Assembly: GCA_002403785.1 (NCBI GenBank)
Contig: DHIM01000258.1
Coordinates: 302 to 5,948 of the forward strand
Direction: 5' to 3'
Length of the DNA: 5,647 nucleotides
Source: Clostridium sp. UBA4746
Lineage (GTDB): Bacteria; Bacillota; Clostridia; Clostridiales; Clostridiaceae
Shown: positions 1-5,647 of the stretch, piece after piece
Numbering within the stretch: position 1 is the first letter of the stretch
Layout: every line of letters begins with the position of its first letter
The notes under the pieces: generated by a model
Databases searched by the model: none
The model's input: only the letters and a program-made list of their open reading frames with translations
What the model was told of the DNA's origin: nothing
Program-made: the position numbers and the translations under genes

Positions 1-27
1 GGGCTCGGAGATGTGTATAAGAGACAG
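1..27 (+). other. Illumina Nextera (Tn5) adapter remnant, not genomic
   Basis: These bases match the 3' part of the Nextera read-2 transposase adapter. They comprise eight bases of the adapter arm (1-8) followed by the complete 19-bp Tn5 mosaic end AGATGTGTATAAGAGACAG (9-27). The match is exact as I know the adapter. The stretch is much more GC-rich than its neighbourhood and carries the only in-frame stop (TAA at 18-20) upstream of the first gene. It is best read as an untrimmed tagmentation adapter at a contig end. A native transposon end is unlikely, because this hyperactive mosaic end is a synthetic design and the flanking eight bases are Illumina's. Confidence 0.97.
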
Positions 28-923
28 ATATAAAACTAACGCCAACTCAAATGGGAATGAGCCAAATTTTATCTAGAACCAAAGAACTTCAAGCAGAGTT
101 AGAAGGATATTCTAATTTGATTGAAACAAAAACAAAAGACATAAAAGATCTTAAAATAGAATATAATAACCAAGCTGTGTATCAATCAAGAGAATTCGAA
201 CAGAAATCAGATGAATATGATAATTTGATCGAGTTAAAAAGTAAAGAGCTTGAGGACAAATCTACAGAATACGATGAGTTTATTGATAAGAAAAGTAAAG
301 AATATGAGGAGTTAATTGGACTGAAATCTGATGAACTTAAAAATAAATCTAGTGAATTTGGAATTTTAATTGATACTAAAACAAAATCTATTGAGGAACT
401 TAATTTAGAATATAACAATGTAAAAACATGTGTAGATAGCTTAAAGTCTCAAATAGTGACATTAGATACTGATATTTTAATGCAAAGTTTTGGAATTTCT
501 AAACCTAAATATAACTTAATGAATTCAGAAAAATCATCTAAAATGCTCCAAGAAATAAGAGAAAAGCAAATGCAAATGATTAAGTCGAAAGAAGCTATAG
601 AATTTAAGCAATGGGTTATTAATGGCAGTGTAGAAGAAGGTAATCAAGCTGTTAATGATATGACAGCTGATATGATTAAACTAGTACTTAGAATTTTTAA
701 TGATGAGTGCGATTCAATAATTGATAAGGTGAAATATAGTAACGTAGAAGTAATAGAAAACATAATTAAAAAGTTCTTTGAGGATTTAAATAAGCTTGGA
801 AATATAACACAAGTCAAGATATCCCCTAAGTACTTTAATACTAAACTAGAAGAACTTCACCTTTTTTATGAATACAAATTAAAAAAACAGGAAGAAAAAG
901 AAGAACAAAATAGAATGACATAA
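28..923 (+). CDS. DUF4041 coiled-coil protein, 5'-truncated, lacking C-terminal GIY-YIG-type domain
   Basis: The 5' end is missing. The first ATG in frame is at 51 (numbered residue 1), but no ribosome binding site precedes it. The frame stays open back through genomic codons from position 30 (I-K-L-T-P-T-Q before the ATG) until the adapter, so the true start lies outside the window. Residues about 10-140 are a highly charged coiled coil with internal repeats. Residues about 141-290 resemble DUF4041: a QSFG..KPKY segment, QW..NGS, then LRIFNDECDSIIDKVKYSN and KLEELHLFYEYKLKKQEEKEEQ. From family knowledge, DUF4041 proteins usually continue into a T5orf172/MUG113 (GIY-YIG-like nuclease) domain. 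Here two tandem TAA stops (921-926) follow EEQNRMT and a terminator comes next, so that domain is absent. Such proteins are often found in phages and accessory regions. The function is unknown, and without the nuclease-like domain a structural or binding role is only a guess. The family call comes from recalled motifs. Confidence 0.82.
117..419 (+). repeat. Pair of 18-residue repeats flanking the coiled-coil core
   Basis: Within the DUF4041 gene, residues 23-40 (bases 117-170, LIETKTKDIKDLKIEYNN) and residues 106-123 (bases 366-419, LIDTKTKSIEELNLEYNN) are the same at 13 of 18 positions, with mostly conservative changes elsewhere. They bracket the 29-residue tandem repeat between them, which suggests the coiled coil grew by internal duplication. 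The repeat is coding only; I see no separate DNA-level function. Confidence 0.75.
204..377 (+). repeat. Two tandem 87-bp (29-residue) coiled-coil repeats
   Basis: Residues 52-80 (bases 204-290) and 81-109 (bases 291-377) of the DUF4041 protein align without gaps, with 16 of 29 residues the same. Each unit has an 11-7-11 spacing of K-S starts (KSxEYxxLIxL, then KSxELxx, then KSxE(Y/F)xxxID). This is a mixed hendecad/heptad pattern typical of a long coiled coil. The copies have diverged at the DNA level, so this is an old duplication and not an active short tandem array. Confidence 0.75.
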
Positions 924-946
924 TAATATTGTTTTTAATAAATTTA

Positions 947-980
947 GGCTGTTGATATTAGAAATCGATGGTCTTTTTTT
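947..980 (+). terminator. Rho-independent terminator of the DUF4041 gene
   Basis: A 10-bp stem pairs 947-956 with 964-973 around a 7-base loop and is followed by seven T residues (974-980). Several pairs are G-U, so the stem is only moderately stable. Its place 23 bases after the double stop codon and its uninterrupted T run support a true terminator. It also supports the early end of the upstream gene being real. Confidence 0.65.
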
Positions 981-1058
981 ATGTGTTAAAGAGTAAACTT
1001 AAATGAATAGAGATGTAAATATTCAGAAATAATAAGGAAATTAAAAGGAGAGTTAAGT

Positions 1059-1298
1059 ATGGAAGAACCTAAAATTAGTCAAAAATCACCTATTGCTGTT
1101 GATGTTAAAAAAGGAGAAACATATTATTGGTGTTCATGTGGGAGAAGCGCTAAACAACCATTTTGTGACGGATCACATAAAGGGACCACTTTTACCCCAT
1201 TAGCATTTACTGCTGAAAAAGATGAAACAGCTTATTTATGTGCATGTAAGCATACTAAAAATCCTCCATTTTGTGATGGGTCGCATAAAGGTCTTTAA
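1059..1298 (+). CDS. Double CDGSH iron-sulfur domain protein
   Basis: This 79-residue soluble protein carries two complete CDGSH (mitoNEET-type) iron-sulfur motifs. The first uses C25, C27, C36 and H40 with P34 and CDGSH at 36-40. The second uses C61, C63, C72 and H76 with P70 and CDGSH at 72-76. The exact 36-residue offset shows an internal duplication. By family knowledge each three-Cys/one-His set holds one [2Fe-2S] cluster, so the protein should bind two and act in electron transfer or in cluster or redox handling; the partner is unknown. There is no signal peptide or membrane segment. The start is set by AAAAGGAG ending at 1050, eight bases before the ATG. The gene stands alone, with terminators on both sides. 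I see no convincing sigma-A promoter in 981-1040, only A/T-rich DNA. The family call is firm; the physiological role is not. Confidence 0.95.
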   Translation: MEEPKISQKSPIAVDVKKGETYYWCSCGRSAKQPFCDGSHKGTTFTPLAFTAEKDETAYLCACKHTKNPPFCDGSHKGL

Positions 1299-1324
1299 TA
1301 TATAAAGGCCAGTTACATTGTGCT

Positions 1325-1359
1325 TAAAAGTCTATGCTTAATGCATAGACTTTTATTTT
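1325..1359 (+). terminator. Rho-independent terminator of the CDGSH gene
   Basis: A perfect 13-bp inverted repeat (1325-1337 with 1343-1355) has a 5-base loop and a T-rich 3' side (TTTTATTTTA from 1351). It begins 26 bases after the stop codon. The 5' arm begins with an A run, so it could in principle also work on the minus strand, but no minus-strand gene reads into it. Confidence 0.88.
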
Positions 1360-1440
1360 ATGACTATAAACTATCTAATATAATATAATATAACTTTTGA
1401 CTTTTATAACTATTTAACTAAAGGCATCAAGCGCTATAAT
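1360..1440 (+). promoter_or_regulatory. Possible promoter region for the penicillin-binding protein gene
   Basis: Two candidates are visible. The first is ATGACT (1360-1365), an 18-base gap, and TATAAT (1384-1389), which would give a leader of about 65 bases. The second is a perfect TATAAT (1435-1440) with only weak -35 matches such as TTAACT (1414-1419, 15-base gap). A start from this second box would fall at about 1447, inside the Shine-Dalgarno sequence, which makes it doubtful. TTGACT at 1397-1402 has no -10 at the right distance. The choice among these is open. Confidence 0.35.
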
Positions 1441-1460
1441 AGATAAGGGGTGATTGAAAC

Positions 1461-3533
1461 ATGTCAAAAAAATACTTGAAAATATTCCTTTGTGCAATAT
1501 TAGGTATTATATTAATAGTAGCGGCGGTATTTATGTTTACCATTTATACAAAAGTGGATAGTGCAACTAAAACCTTTGATACATATAAGAATAAGTGGGT
1601 AAAACAGGACTTCAAAACAATGTATAGTATGCTTTCAGTTAAAACTAAGAAAACAATAACTGCAAAACAATTTGTAGATAAATACAATGCTATATATAAG
1701 GGAATAGAAGCAAAAAATATATCTATTAAGGTTGAGAATGAAGATAAAATAAAGGATGGTACAAAAAAAACTATTAACATACCATTTACAATAGTTATGA
1801 ATACAGCTGCGGGGAAATTGAAAATGACGGGTTACAAAGCAACTATGGTAAAGGAAACAGTTAATAAAAAGAAGCAGTGGACATTGGTTTGGGATGAAAA
1901 AATGATATTCCCTAGCATGAAAGTCGGAGATAAGGTGGGGGTAGTTTCACAGCCAGCAATACGTGGGGAAATTTATGATAGAAATAAAAAACCACTTGCA
2001 AAAAATGATACAATTGTTACCATTGGAATTGAACCTATTAAATTTGTTAAAAATAAAGATGCTAATATATCTCTGATGGCTAAAATATTAGATATTGATG
2101 CCTCTGTTATAGAAGATAAACTGAAAGGAAATGAGAATTCTAATTTGTTCACACCAATTATTAATATATTATCAGGTGAAAAAGATAAAACAGCGGGAGT
2201 TAATAAGCTTGATGGGGTAACTTTTGTTCACCCCAAGGGTAGAATATATCCAGGTGGGGAAGCCTTCGGGTCGTTAATTGGTTATATTGCCCCGATATCT
2301 GCTGAGGAATTAGAAAAAAGGGCTGGGCAAGGTTATAGTTCATCGAGTTTAATAGGTAAGGCAGGACTTGAGCAGGTCTATGAAAAAAGGCTCAAGGGAG
2401 AAAATGGAGCTATAATTTATATATCGAGACAAAAGGATGGAATGGAAATCCAAAAGGATACAATTCTAAAGAAGGAAGCTAAAGCTGGTGAAAATATAAT
2501 ACTATCAGTAGATACACAGCTTCAAAAGAACATATATAAAGGGATGAACAAAGAACCTGGTGCATCTGCAGCAATAAATCCAAAAACAGGAGAGGTATTG
2601 GCTTTAGTAAGTTCTCCGTCATATGATTCAAATGCATATACAACTTATAAATCTAATACTCAAATTGCAGCATGGAAAGCTGCTAAAGAACCATTTAAAA
2701 ATAGATTTACGGCTGTTTATTCTCCAGGGTCTACATTTAAATTGATAACAGCTACGGTTGGTTTAGATGGAGGGAAAATAAAACCAGAAGAACTTATAAA
2801 TATACCAGGAAAAGAGTGGCAATTAGATAAATCCTGGGGAACTAGTAAGGTTACTAGGGTTAGCGATGCGGTAAAGTCGGTGAATTTACAAAATGCATTT
2901 GTCTATTCAGACAACATATACTTCGCAAAAGCAGCACTTAAAATAGGTAAGGAAGAGCTAATAAAGGGAGCGAATAATTTTGGTATAGGAGAAAAACTTC
3001 CTTTAGATTATCCTATAGCAATATCACAGGTAGCTAATAATAGTAACATTAAAAGCGAAGTCGCATTAGCAGATACTGGTTATGGCCAAGGAGAAGTTCT
3101 TATGAGTCCACTTCAGCTTGCACTATCTTATAGCGCTGTAGTTAATGATGGGAATATTATGTCTCCAACACTCGAAAATTTCAATGAGAAGGTAACGTCT
3201 AAAGTATGGAAGGCAAATGCAATTTCTAATAGTAATATAAAATATTTAAAAGATGATCTTACTGCGGTTATAGAAAATCCGAAGGGAACAGGTCATGAAG
3301 CCAAAATTAATGGTGTAAATCTTGCAGGTAAAACTGGAACAGCAGAACTAAAGAAAGATGCCAAAGATACAACTGCAGAAGAAAATGGTTGGTTTATATG
3401 TATGGATACAGCCAATCCTAAAATAGTAGTATCAATGTTAATGGAGGATGTTAAAACTAAAGGTGGAAGTCACCATGTTGTACCTATTGTTAAAGGGGTA
3501 ATAGAAAATTATTTAGATAAGACATCAAAATAG
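1461..3533 (+). CDS. Class B penicillin-binding protein (transpeptidase) with MecA_N-like domain
   Basis: This 690-residue membrane-anchored D,D-transpeptidase cross-links peptidoglycan on the outer face of the membrane. Residues about 7-27 form the single N-terminal membrane anchor after a short KK-rich cytoplasmic start. Residues about 32-150 resemble the NTF2-like MecA_N domain (DTYKNKWVKQDFKTMYSML...). Residues about 160-330 are the PBP dimer/pedestal region beginning near RGEIYDRN (168-175). The transpeptidase domain runs from about 367 to 685. All three active-site motifs are intact: S424-T-F-K427 with the acylated serine, S483-D-N485, and K624-T-G-T627. No glycosyltransferase domain is present, which makes it class B. 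The length and order match Bacillus PbpC-like and staphylococcal PBP2a-like proteins. This architecture is common in clostridial chromosomes and does not by itself indicate acquired beta-lactam resistance. The start is supported by AAGGGGTGA (1445-1453) seven bases before the ATG and by the immediate membrane segment. The gene appears monocistronic. Confidence 0.95.
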   Translation: MSKKYLKIFLCAILGIILIVAAVFMFTIYTKVDSATKTFDTYKNKWVKQDFKTMYSMLSVKTKKTITAKQFVDKYNAIYKGIEAKNISIKVENEDKIKDGTKKTINIPFTIVMNTAAGKLKMTGYKATMVKETVNKKKQWTLVWDEKMIFPSMKVGDKVGVVSQPAIRGEIYDRNKKPLAKNDTIVTIGIEPIKFVKNKDANISLMAKILDIDASVIEDKLKGNENSNLFTPIINILSGEKDKTAGVNKLDGVTFVHPKGRIYPGGEAFGSLIGYIAPISAEELEKRAGQGYSSSSLIGKAGLEQVYEKRLKGENGAIIYISRQKDGMEIQKDTILKKEAKAGENIILSVDTQLQKNIYKGMNKEPGASAAINPKTGEVLALVSSPSYDSNAYTTYKSNTQIAAWKAAKEPFKNRFTAVYSPGSTFKLITATVGLDGGKIKPEELINIPGKEWQLDKSWGTSKVTRVSDAVKSVNLQNAFVYSDNIYFAKAALKIGKEELIKGANNFGIGEKLPLDYPIAISQVANNSNIKSEVALADTGYGQGEVLMSPLQLALSYSAVVNDGNIMSPTLENFNEKVTSKVWKANAISNSNIKYLKDDLTAVIENPKGTGHEAKINGVNLAGKTGTAELKKDAKDTTAEENGWFICMDTANPKIVVSMLMEDVKTKGGSHHVVPIVKGVIENYLDKTSK

Positions 3534-3543
3534 AAATAATGAG

Positions 3544-3595
3544 TAATAAATAAACTAGCAATCTCTTTTTAAGGAGGTTGCTAGTTTATTTATTA
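3544..3595. terminator. Bidirectional terminator between convergent genes
   Basis: A 22-bp stem (3544-3565 with 3574-3595, one G-U pair) encloses an 8-base loop. The inner part is GC-containing (CTAGCAA/TTGCTAG) and the outer arms are A/T-only, giving a T-rich 3' side on both strands. It lies 10 bases after the PBP stop and 32 bases after the stop of the minus-strand gene, as expected for a shared terminator. Confidence 0.9.
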
Positions 3596-3627
3596 TAATC
3601 AGAAAAGTAATTTTAGTAAGAGGTTAA

Positions 3628-4806
3628 CTATAAACCACATTTTTTAAGTGACTGTTTTATATCATATATTATATCATTAGGATATTCTAAACCAACACTA
3701 AATCTCAAGTGTCCATTTTTAAAATCCTTTGGATAAAAATGATTACGTTCATCAGTTGGTCCAGTATAAACTATAAGGCTTTCGTCATGTCCTATAGAAA
3801 CTGCTGAAATTATGAGCTCTAGGGAATTTACAAATTTATTATGAGTTGGAACGTCTGCATTAAGTCCAAAGGAAATTACTCCTGAGAATGCGCTCATTTG
3901 CTTTTTTGCTATTTCATGTTGTGGATGGCTTGTAAGTCCAGGGTAAGCCACAAAACTTACTGATGGGTGTGCTTCTAGAAATTCAGCTATTTTTAATGCA
4001 CTTTTACTGTGCTGCTCCATTCTTAAAGGTAGAGTTACAGCACCTCTCATTATTAGCCACGCATTGAACGGACTTATGGCTCCACCCATGTTTACCATGG
4101 CTTGTCGCTTTATTTTGTCTATCAAATCTTTGTTTCCAATTACTGCTCCCCCCATAGCATCCCCATGACCATTAATATATTTTGTAAGGCTATGGATAAC
4201 TAGATCTGCACCTAAAGACAATGGTTGTTGAAGATAAGGTGTTCCGAAAGTACTATCCACACTTAAAAGTACCCCAGCTGCTTTCGCTATCTTAGCTATT
4301 TCTTCCATATCGCTTATTCTTGTAGTAGGATTCCCAGGTGTCTCTATATGTATAAGCTTTGTGTTTGGTCTAATGGCATTTTTTATTTCCTGTAAATTTG
4401 ATGTATCTACAAGGCTTACTTCTATACCATATTTATCTGGAAAATATTCATTAAGTAGTCTGTAGACAGCTACATAAGAAACATTTGTACAGATTATATG
4501 TGAATCTGATTTTAGAAAAGTGAAAAATACTCCTGCAAGGGCTGCTACTCCTGTAGCTAAAACTACACAATCTTCTCCCCCTTCTAAAGTAGCTAGTTTT
4601 TCCTGCAAATATCTCTGATTTGCAGAGGTTGTTCTAGTATAAATTAATTCATCTGTGCCACTCCAATTAAGCTTAGATGCGTCATCGGGAAGCCTGTAAC
4701 TGTTTGCCATAGTGAGTGGTCTTCTTATAGCGCCTGTCTCTTTGTCAATATCATTGCCCGCATGAACACAATTAGTTATAAAGTTTGAATGCTTTTTATT
4801 AGTCAT
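3628..4806 (-). CDS. Cys/Met-metabolism PLP enzyme (trans-sulfuration family, reaction uncertain)
   Basis: This 392-residue cytosolic fold-type I PLP enzyme belongs to the cystathionine gamma-synthase / gamma-lyase / methionine gamma-lyase / sulfhydrylase family and is of usual length. Visible active-site residues are the phosphate-binding Y56-T-R58, the ATGVAA loop (84-89), Y111, D184 in SVDSTF (pairs with the pyridine nitrogen), and the H-S-L-T-K motif with PLP lysine K209. E342 in GHDESL and the carboxylate-binding R368 (RFSVGLE) are also present. The usual Y-G-G-T (or Y-G-C-T of methionine gamma-lyase) is Y111-V-A-V here, and the family VDNTF is VDSTF. The substrate therefore cannot be assigned; beta/gamma-lyase and gamma-synthase activities are both possible. 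The ATG is preceded by AAGGAGG (4814-4820) at a 7-base spacing. It is transcribed divergently from the MetY-type gene, and its short leader has no S-box. It ends in a bidirectional terminator shared with the PBP gene. Confidence 0.9.
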   Translation of the reverse strand: MTNKKHSNFITNCVHAGNDIDKETGAIRRPLTMANSYRLPDDASKLNWSGTDELIYTRTTSANQRYLQEKLATLEGGEDCVVLATGVAALAGVFFTFLKSDSHIICTNVSYVAVYRLLNEYFPDKYGIEVSLVDTSNLQEIKNAIRPNTKLIHIETPGNPTTRISDMEEIAKIAKAAGVLLSVDSTFGTPYLQQPLSLGADLVIHSLTKYINGHGDAMGGAVIGNKDLIDKIKRQAMVNMGGAISPFNAWLIMRGAVTLPLRMEQHSKSALKIAEFLEAHPSVSFVAYPGLTSHPQHEIAKKQMSAFSGVISFGLNADVPTHNKFVNSLELIISAVSIGHDESLIVYTGPTDERNHFYPKDFKNGHLRFSVGLEYPNDIIYDIKQSLKKCGL

Positions 4807-4853
4807 TGTAATTCCTCCTTCGCCAGTATGAATAATATTTTTTAATTAACAAG

Positions 4854-4882
4854 AGTATAAATCTATTAATGCGGTGTGTCAA
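4854..4882 (-). promoter_or_regulatory. Sigma-A promoter of the minus-strand PLP enzyme gene
   Basis: Read on the minus strand there is a perfect TTGACA (4882-4877), a 17-base spacer and TATACT (4859-4854). The predicted start is near 4847, giving a leader of about 40 bases that holds only the ribosome binding site. The leader is too short for a riboswitch, so any control here would have to act at the promoter. Confidence 0.82.
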
Positions 4883-4924
4883 TATTTTAAAGCTTCAAAT
4901 AACTTAATTTTCTGAAACAAAGTA

Positions 4925-4953
4925 TTGACATTTACTTTTATTTTTAATATACT
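4925..4953 (+). promoter_or_regulatory. Sigma-A promoter driving the S-box leader and MetY-type gene
   Basis: TTGACA (4925-4930), a 17-base spacer and TATACT (4948-4953) form a near-consensus promoter. The predicted start is near 4960, about 16 bases before the riboswitch P1 helix, and the leader is about 284 bases. The hexamers and spacer length are the same as those of the divergent promoter at 4854-4882. Confidence 0.87.
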
Positions 4954-4975
4954 AGATAACAACAACTGAATACAA

Positions 4976-5082
4976 CTTATCCAGAGTGGCAGAGGGACTG
5001 GTCCGATGAAGCCCGACAACCAGCATTCTTAACAGAACGCAGTGGTGTCAATTCCTGCAGATTGTAAAATCTGAAAGATAAG
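4976..5082 (+). promoter_or_regulatory. SAM-I (S-box) riboswitch aptamer
   Basis: The conserved S-box core is plain. GAGGGA (4992-4997) and CTGGT (4998-5002) pair with ACCAG (5019-5023) to form the inner part of P2. GATGAAGCCCG (5005-5015) is the kink-turn/pseudoknot region, and CAATTCCTGCAG (5049-5060) is the J3/4-P4 strand. P1 is CTTATC (4976-4981) with GATAAG (5077-5082). P3 is an imperfect hairpin at about 5023-5040 with one A-C mismatch. P4 is CAGATT (5058-5063) with AATCTG (5068-5073). The RNA binds S-adenosylmethionine, which stabilises P1. It controls the downstream MetY-type gene at the level of transcription termination. Confidence 0.97.
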
Positions 5083-5148
5083 GATGTTAGCAAATTTTAT
5101 TATGCAATTATATTGCTTATTAAAGTTAATCATTGCTGCTTTCCTTAT
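5078..5148 (+). promoter_or_regulatory. Antiterminator helix of the S-box leader
   Basis: ATAAGGA (5078-5084), which includes the 3' strand of P1, can pair fully with TCCTTAT (5142-5148), which includes part of the terminator 5' arm and its loop. A second helix, AGCAA (5089-5093) with TTGCT (5133-5137), extends it across a small internal loop. A small hairpin (5104-5108 with 5112-5116) sits in the enclosed loop. The antiterminator excludes both P1 and the terminator, the normal off-switch design of S-box leaders: low SAM permits read-through and high SAM causes termination. The pairing is seen directly; the mechanism is inferred from the family. Confidence 0.82.
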
Positions 5149-5167
5149 AGGAGAGCAACTTTTTTTT
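5137..5167 (+). terminator. S-box-controlled intrinsic terminator
   Basis: TGCTTTCCT (5137-5145) pairs with AGGAGAGCA (5149-5157) in a 9-bp stem with one G-U pair and a 3-base loop. After AC, eight T residues run from 5160 to 5167. It lies in the leader 77 bases upstream of the MetY start codon, so it is regulatory and does not end a gene. Confidence 0.88.
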
Positions 5168-5228
5168 CCTTTAAATCAAAGAGGTCTTTCTTAGTATATA
5201 AAACTAAAGCGAAAAAAATAATAAGTAA

Positions 5229-5647
<419 letters not shown>

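Noticed and set aside
9..27. Native Tn5/IS50-like transposon end
   Set aside because: It is the engineered mosaic end joined to Illumina adapter bases, so it is a library artefact and not a mobile element.
204..377. CRISPR-like or intergenic direct repeat array
   Set aside because: The repeats are in-frame coding units with diverged DNA and no spacers; they are explained by the coiled-coil protein.
182..418. 78-codon open frame on the minus strand
   Set aside because: It lies wholly inside the DUF4041 coiled-coil repeats. The serine/leucine-rich translation is the antisense of repeated K/S/E codons, and no ribosome binding site is seen.
1544..1780. 78-codon open frame on the minus strand
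   Set aside because: It is antisense to the well-supported PBP gene, has no ribosome binding site, and its hydrophobic translation is what AT-rich antisense sequence normally gives.
1461..3533. Acquired methicillin-resistance determinant (mecA-like)
   Set aside because: The MecA_N-like domain order is shared by many chromosomal class B PBPs of Bacillota, and no mobile element or mec regulator is nearby. Base composition matches the neighbours.
3566..3577. AAGGAGG at 3571-3577 as a ribosome binding site for a small gene
   Set aside because: It lies in the loop and stem of the bidirectional terminator, and no plausible start codon with a sustained frame follows.
4807..4853. S-box or T-box riboswitch for the minus-strand PLP gene
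   Set aside because: The predicted leader is only about 40 bases and shows no conserved aptamer motif on that strand.

Overview
The window is AT-rich DNA from a low-GC Bacillota, most likely a Clostridium or close relative. The pointers are A/T-rich codons, strong AAGGAGG-type ribosome binding sites, compact hairpin/T-run terminators, and a SAM-I (S-box) riboswitch ahead of a sulfhydrylase gene. The species cannot be named from the sequence. Bases 1-27 are not genomic: they match the Illumina Nextera (Tn5) read-2 adapter, so the biological sequence starts at 28 and the window probably begins at an untrimmed contig end.

Layout, left to right: (1) 28-923 (+), the 3' part of a DUF4041 coiled-coil gene. 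Its 5' end is lost at the adapter, and it stops without the GIY-YIG-type C-terminal domain that usually follows DUF4041. (2) 1059-1298 (+), a small double-CDGSH iron-sulfur protein between two terminators. (3) 1461-3533 (+), a membrane-anchored class B penicillin-binding protein with a MecA_N-like N-terminal domain. (4) A 22-bp-stem bidirectional terminator at 3544-3595, separating it from the convergent next gene. (5) 3628-4806 (-), a Cys/Met-metabolism PLP enzyme of uncertain reaction. (6) A 437-bp divergent intergenic region with two back-to-back promoters having identical hexamers and spacers, plus a complete S-box riboswitch with antiterminator and terminator on the + strand. (7) 5244-5647 (+), the 5' third of an O-acetylhomoserine sulfhydrylase (MetY-type) gene, cut by the window end.

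The right half is a sulfur amino-acid locus. Two members of one PLP enzyme family are transcribed divergently, but only the MetY-type gene lies behind the SAM sensor. SAM should stop MetY synthesis when methionine and SAM are plentiful, while the divergent enzyme has a short leader and no visible S-box. The left half looks like separately transcribed single genes with no evident joint function.

I do not see a clearly new multi-gene system. The least explained items are the DUF4041 protein without its nuclease-like partner domain and the divergent PLP enzyme with a changed active-site loop.
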